NCBI GenBank assembly: GCA_032718475.1 | Contig: JAUCBJ010007500.1 | Coordinates: 1 to 22,398 of the forward strand | Length of the DNA: 22,398 nucleotides | Origin: Nemertoderma westbladi | Taxonomy: Eukaryota; Xenacoelomorpha; Nemertodermatida; Nemertodermatidae | Direction of reading: 5' to 3' | Shown here: piece by piece, positions 17,838 through 22,398 of the stretch | Layout: every line of letters starts with the position of its first letter | Position numbering within the stretch: position 1 is the first letter of the stretch | Position numbers and translations under genes: made by a program | Notes under the pieces: model-generated | Told to the model about the DNA's origin: nothing | The model's input: the letters and a program-made list of their open reading frames with translations, nothing else | Databases searched by the model: none

Positions 17838-19143
17838 CTAGTCAACACGAAATCTAAAAGCAAACATAGCCACTAAAGAGAAAAGAAAAGGCAACCCCAA
17901 CAGACTGAGAAGCGAACAAGCTGCTTGCACCCCAAAATAATCGATTAGAAATCCTCCAAAAATGGGACCTATAATGGATCCAATAGACATTGATATTCGA
18001 TACATTTGTTGGAGGAGAGATCTTGTGTCGACGTTGTCTGGGTAACCACAAACCTTCACAGCCAATTGTGTTTGCGTTTCCAATGCAGGGGTTATATATA
18101 AACCTGTACCATATCCAAGGAGTGCAAATCCAGTGATAGAAATTGAGAGATAATGAGGTAAACCCAGAAGCTCTGTAGGGCCTATTAGTTGCATTGCTAA
18201 TGCTACTAGCATTACTCCAAATATAATAGGAAATATAGTTTTCAGTTTCTTCATAATTAAACTCATTATTATATCTGTGAAGGCTTGAATACTAGGAGAT
18301 ATCATATATATCCGACCAATATTGTACTGGTTCACATTGTAGGTGTGATGAATGTAGGCAGCATAATTCGCAACTGTAAATGATGTCAGCATTACCCAAT
18401 ACATGTGCAAAATAAACATAATAGTTACTGCTGGATTCTTCAGAACACCAAGATAGGTTGGTCTGACTTCATTAGATTTACATCTGTCTTGAATGTAAGC
18501 TGGTGACTATCCAGCTGTAAAGGGTGATAATGAGAAACATAGAACCCGATATTATAAATGGGAATTCAAAACCAAAAGCAGCAAAAACTGTAGAACCAAA
18601 TGCTGGCGCAACCATTAATCCTACAGCGTCACAAACAATAGCTAAACTGGCTAATAATGTTCTTTGTGTGGGCCACACTTCCATCAATATACTGAATGAA
18701 TACATAAAACTGATGTTGAGACCAACAGCTTCTATGATGCGCAATGAAAAACATGCGAATATATGTAATCCATTATTATTATTTGGGATATATTCTACAA
18801 ACCCAAATGCTAACTGAGAAACTGCCCCAATGATGCCAAATAGACCCAAAGAGATATGAGTTCCCCAATTGTTGATAGAATGAGGGAAAGTAATAAATAT
18901 TGTCAGTCTCACCATTGAAAACGTTGAAAGTAACGCACCAATCAGAGTTTTTGACCAACCTCGTTCTTCAACAACAATTGGGAAGAAGGACTCCAATAGA
19001 TTATGACACCAACCTGGTATCATTTGATTCACGAGTAACATGGCCCCTAACAAATAGAGTCTCAAGCCTTTTTGAGGGCCATTATTATTTAAACGACTTT
19101 TATTAGTTGAATCCGAGATTATGGAAGCTGCCTCGCCTGACAT
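17838..19143 (-). pseudogene. SLC18B1-like transporter, second copy, 2-bp frameshift
   Basis: A paralogue of the intact gene, in the same orientation. The N-terminal part (MSGEAAS... through helix 6, 19143 to about 18510) reads in one frame. The C-terminal part (about 18509-17838, helices 7-12, ending FAFRFRVD) reads in another. The cause is visible: the first gene has GGTGACTCTATCCAGC and this copy has GGTGACTATCCAGC, a 2-bp loss that turns SWIES into SWIVTS and leads to a stop 13 codons later. No other disabling change is seen, so this is a very recent pseudogene, an allele, or possibly a sequencing error. An in-frame minisatellite unit forms its last codons. Confidence 0.85.
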
Positions 19144-19897
19144 CTTCTATACCTTGTGAATAATATACCTACAGTGTTCCACTTGATTGTATTAAAATAT
19201 TTTGAACACGACAAACAATACTACTTTGTGGATTTCATTCCTTCAAGTTTCCAATTTATCCCACCTTGGAGTGTATATTATAATATTATTATAATTAACT
19301 AAAAATATAGTTGACACTTATACTCTAAATATATAGATCAATGATCACCCATTGTGATATCCTTCTAATTTATATTTCTTTCAATTTCTATGATTATTGT
19401 TTTGAAAAGTTTCCTAGATACTATAATCTTTATTTATCTAGTGAGGACTTCTGATATAATGTAAAATAGAGTTCATGTCTGCAAACATGAAGGTACGTCC
19501 TACTGCAAGCTGCACCTGTAACAGGGAGGTGTTATACGCCTCGCATATGAGCCACTTGCCAATAATGGTAGGCCATATGTACCAGGGTAGCTTTGGAAGA
19601 TGGGCCCATTGTAACTGATTTTCAAAGTTTTTTTGAAGATATTGATGGTCGACTGGGAAGTTTCTGCTTGAATCATAATAAAGAGTTCAATATTTTCTTG
19701 TAGAAAATACAAGAAGAATCAGTGGCCCTGTTTATATTCCATGAGGGTAATTTTATTGGAAATATTAAGATGTTGAAAAAGAACAGACTTAAACAGCCAC
19801 TGTCTATTTTACATTATGTGTCATGAAATCACCAACTAAACAGATGGTTACAGTTGGAGGAAGTGTTAGCAGTTGTGAAATGAAGTTTGGTTCCTGA
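19144..19897. other. Second transporter's upstream region and AT-rich flank
   Basis: 19144-19236 is homologous to the upstream side of the intact transporter. The rest is AT-rich sequence without a supported gene. A 70-codon minus frame at 19500-19712 has no domain. Confidence 0.4.
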
Positions 19898-20239
19898 GAC
19901 TCGTATCTTAAAGCCGCTTCGGATTGTGTCAACCATGCTATTGAATGTTTACTGGAAGAAGGTGGTGAGGTAAATGATAAAAAGTACTTCGCAAAAAGTC
20001 AGTTGGGATTTATCTCCAGGGAACTCCACAAATCCAAGAAGTACCAACAAACTGATTTCCTAGTTGCAGTTCAAGCTTATCCTAACCTGCCCTATGAACT
20101 GCTTCGATCTTTTGTCATTCTTCCATCTGACAGAAAAATTAGAACTTTGAAGCAGTCTGTAACGAGTTCCTTGCTGGTGGAGGCTGCTATTGCAAAATCA
20201 ACAGCCAGGTTGTCTTCTAACAGGTTATACCCTGTTTGA
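19898..20239 (+). pseudogene. Possible DNA-transposase fragment (THAP/P-element-like), weak
   Basis: The frame is open for 113 codons after a TGA at 19895-19897, without an ATG in good position. The order of features is SYLKAASDCVNHAIECLLEEGG, then ISRELHKSKKYQQTDFLV, YELLRSFVILPSDRKIRTLK. The segment '(Y)..LR..f.LPS.r.l' resembles the conserved region before the catalytic domain in THAP9/P-element-like and related animal transposases. Catalytic residues would lie further downstream, where the frame is closed. I treat it as a weak family resemblance; an unrelated host exon is possible. Confidence 0.35.
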
Positions 20240-20390
20240 TTTACCAAGGTAACAGTGTTTTTTGGTATGCGAAAGATGAACCAACTGAAGAGGCCATGTC
20301 TGTGCTTTGCTCTATTTTGAAGAACCTGCATTTTGAAATATGTTATGGTTAAGACCATTCCTATATATTCTCTAACAACTGAATTTATTG
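20240..20390. other. Short non-coding stretch
   Basis: No feature is seen. It may be further decayed coding sequence of the preceding fragment, since partial open frames continue without a clear signature. Confidence 0.3.
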
Positions 20391-20705
20391 TGACGGGATC
20401 CGTGAGGATCCCGGTTTATCCGGTGTCGTTTATGTACGCGTCATGCCGCGCCGTGTGGTTGGAAAAGAGTTTGTGTTGTTCTAGTGTTGTTGTTAATGAT
20501 ATAAGATATATATGTGGTGCAATGTACAGATGTAGGTACAATAGCAGATAGCGGTAATACATGTTAATAGACCGGTAATATGGGTGACGGCGGCGACGGT
20601 CTTAATTGTCACCGTACTGCTGTGACTGCACTGAGATAACTGAATGAATGATACACAACTGGTAGTATATATTGCACGGTTGGCCGCATAATCACTACTC
20701 AGCCG
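20391..20705 (+). mobile_element. Candidate LTR-like segment, unproven
   Basis: The composition changes abruptly at 20390 to CpG-richer sequence beginning TGACGGGATCCGTGAGGATCCCG, inside which a perfect 8-bp hairpin (20394-20401/20406-20413) lies at the border. A TATA-like stretch (GATATAAGATATATATG) occurs about 110 bp in. Such an opening hairpin and promoter would suit a long terminal repeat. However, no primer-binding site, no second copy and no target duplication can be shown, as the window ends first. Confidence 0.25.
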
Positions 20706-20853
20706 GTGCCTTCCCCCCATTGGCTAATAACCCTGTTGTCGCCCTTTGCCTCCCCTGAAGTGCTTCCCTTTGCCCCTGCTATTTTCTCTCTTTCAGGGGT
20801 GTAACCCCTGACCCCTATTGTGCGTATGTTTCTCCTTCCCACTTTGTTGGGTG

Positions 20854-20886
20854 ACACGAGGTTGATATTGGTAATCAACCTCGTGT
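20854..20886. repeat. 13-bp perfect stem-loop with 7-base loop
   Basis: ACACGAGGTTGAT at 20854-20866 pairs perfectly with ATCAACCTCGTGT at 20874-20886 around ATTGGTA. Confidence 0.9.
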
Positions 20887-20928
20887 TCCCAATATTGCTT
20901 AAACCTCACTTTATGGGGCTTAGATGTG

Positions 20929-21014
20929 GCGGAATTGAATACGCTCACACTCCCCCCCATGCTATCTTCCCAGTGAGAAGATAGCATCAACCTCTAAGTG
21001 CGCTTCAATTCCGC
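20929..21014. repeat. Nested inverted repeats (two stems)
   Basis: The outer stem GCGGAATTGAA (20929-20939) pairs with TTCAATTCCGC (21004-21014). It encloses an inner perfect stem ATGCTATCTTC (20959-20969) with GAAGATAGCAT (20977-20987) around a 7-base loop. The layout is a branched foldback that could form a cruciform or an RNA hairpin. Confidence 0.9.
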
Positions 21015-22398
21015 TGGAACTCGATCTATTATCGGGTGTGGGGTGGAGTTATTTTCTTGGAGTCGGCTTTCCAGGCCGCTCCCTATGGGTATGATGTCAC
21101 TACCCTCTGGCGTCTCGTGTCGGGCCGCTCGTGCGCTTCTCTCACACAATTTTTGTTTCCCCAACACTCTCGCCACTCTAACTAACTCCGCTCTAACTCC
21201 CCTCTTACTCTCTCCCCACTCTTACACTCTCCCCACACCTGAATCGCACTCTAACTTCTCTCCATACTCCTCTCTACTCTCTACCACTCCCTAAGGCCCT
21301 AACCTCTAATGCTACCCCTGTGCTATCATACTATCTACCTACTACTTACTTGATAACTATCTAACTCTCTTACTATCTACTAACTCTCCGACTCTAACTA
21401 GCTCTACTAAGTCTAACTAACTCCTACTAACTCTCTACTTCTACTAACTCCCTCTAACTCTTACCAACTCTTCTAACTACGTGGCGCTTAGGGTGCCCAC
21501 GACCCCTCTACTACTAACTCTAACTAAAACCCTCTAGGTCTACCAACTCTCTAGCCCTTTAACTAGAACTCTCTAACTCTACCCACTCTTCTAACTACGT
21601 GGCGCTTGCGGTGCCCACAACCACTCTGCTATCTGGCACCCTATGTGCCCGTCTCTACTACTCTACTACCTGGCACCCTATGTGCCCTCTCTACTACTCT
21701 ACCACCTCTAACTCTCTAACTCTACTACCTGGCACCCTATGTGCCCGTCTCTACTACTCTACTACCTCTAACTCTCTAACTCTACTACCTGGCACCCTAT
21801 GTGCCCGTCTTTACTATTCTACTCTATCTGCCCCCTTTACGTCTCCTCGCCTGCATGTGACGTTCTGAATGCCGGCAGAGTGGGTACGTTAATTATGTGA
21901 ACTACTACTAACTCTTACTAACTCTACTAACTCTCTACTAACTCTACTAACTCTCTACTAACTCAACTATCTCTACTACTAACTTCTTGTTCCCGGCACC
22001 TCTTGTGCCCGGCACCCACCCTAATTAACATACCCTGCTCTTACATCAAACACGTCATCACGCCCGTGCCCCACTTAATTCAACGCATCCCCTACGAACT
22101 CTAACTACGTGGCGCTTGCGTTGCCCACAACCACTCTGCTTACTACTTCCTACGTGGCGCTTACGGTGCCCACAACCTCTACTGCTACTACTTTCTACGT
22201 GGCGCTTACGGTGCCCACAACCTCTACTGCTACTACTTTCTACGTGGCGCTTACGGTGCCCACAACCCTCTACTACTACTAACTTTCTAACTAACGGTAC
22301 TACGTACCCTCTTACTAACTATATCTCTATCTAACTCTACTAACTAACGGTACTACGTACCCTCTTACTAACTTCTCTAACTCTCTCTACTAACGGTA
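21015..22398. repeat. Pyrimidine-rich, G-poor low-complexity region with stem-loops
   Basis: From about 21170 the plus strand consists mainly of CTAACTCT, CTACTACT and similar strings, nearly free of G over many 60-base stretches (for example 21421-21470 and 21901-21960). The exceptions are short G-containing blocks that fold as 15-nt hairpins GGC(A/G)C-N5-GTGCC at 21483, 21601, 21635, 21672, 21731, 21791, 21995, 22156, 22201 and 22246. A one-mismatch copy lies at 22111. A second hairpin type, GGTAC-TAC-GTACC, occurs at 22296 and 22349. The long open frames here are by-products of low complexity. Confidence 0.85.
22105..22284. repeat. 45-bp tandem repeat, four units
   Basis: Units beginning CTACGTGGCGCTTACGGTGC start at 22105, 22150, 22195 and 22240, exactly 45 bp apart. 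Isolated related units occur at 21477 and 21595. A second repeat type (TGGCACCCTATGTGCCC plus linker) recurs at 21634, 21671, 21730 and 21790. Confidence 0.9.

Noticed and set aside
21477-22284. CRISPR-like array of regularly spaced repeats
   Set aside because: The genome is animal, the 45-bp units are direct tandem repeats without unique spacers, and no cas-like gene is present.
20998-22334. Long open frames in the pyrimidine-rich region, including a repeated Leu/Arg/Pro pattern
   Set aside because: They arise from tandem repeats whose period (45 bp) is a multiple of three and from low complexity lacking stop codons; no start context or domain.

Overview
The window looks like accessory DNA from an invertebrate animal genome. 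The lineage is uncertain, although the recurring TAGGCCTA palindromes and the mix of elements suggest a marine invertebrate. It is AT-rich and repeat-rich, with no prokaryotic gene organisation. It holds non-LTR (LINE), Penelope-like and Ty3/gypsy-type fragments, foldback repeats and minisatellites. The only clearly intact long gene is an intronless, multi-pass major facilitator transporter of SLC18B1-like type on the minus strand. About 7.5 kb away lies a second copy in the same orientation, broken by one 2-bp deletion.

Layout. 1-2030 is a CpG-richer stretch with short open frames I cannot identify, after a canonical RFX X-box. 3191-6180 is a nest of elements: a plus-strand LINE reverse transcriptase with frameshifts, then an antisense LINE piece split by a Penelope-like remnant (GIY-YIG domain) flanked by a 17-bp duplication. 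6473-9061 has low-confidence exon-like pieces, a LINE endonuclease fragment and an array of TTCTAGAA palindromes. 9205-9861 is a foldback repeat family; among its arms sits a tRNA-like Pol III unit joined directly to a complete hammerhead ribozyme motif.

10366-11649 is the intact transporter. 12239-13158 is a 5'-truncated LINE with a 10-bp target duplication. 13835-14648 is an unrecognised reading frame with a 54-bp internal tandem duplication, and 14755-15618 is a decayed gypsy-type pol. 16776-17832 is a minisatellite of about 58.6 bp made from the last codons of the transporter gene; it ends in the broken copy at 17838-19143. 19898-20239 is a possible transposase fragment. From 20391 to the end the composition changes to CpG-richer and then pyrimidine-rich, G-poor sequence carrying nested inverted repeats and a recurring 15-nt stem-loop.

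The genes do not form a pathway. The window records duplication of a transporter gene, amplification of its 3' end, and repeated nested retroelement insertion. The strongest candidates for something undescribed are the tRNA-like/hammerhead unit at 9510-9614, the coding-derived minisatellite at 16776-17832, and the stem-loop family at 21483-22361.
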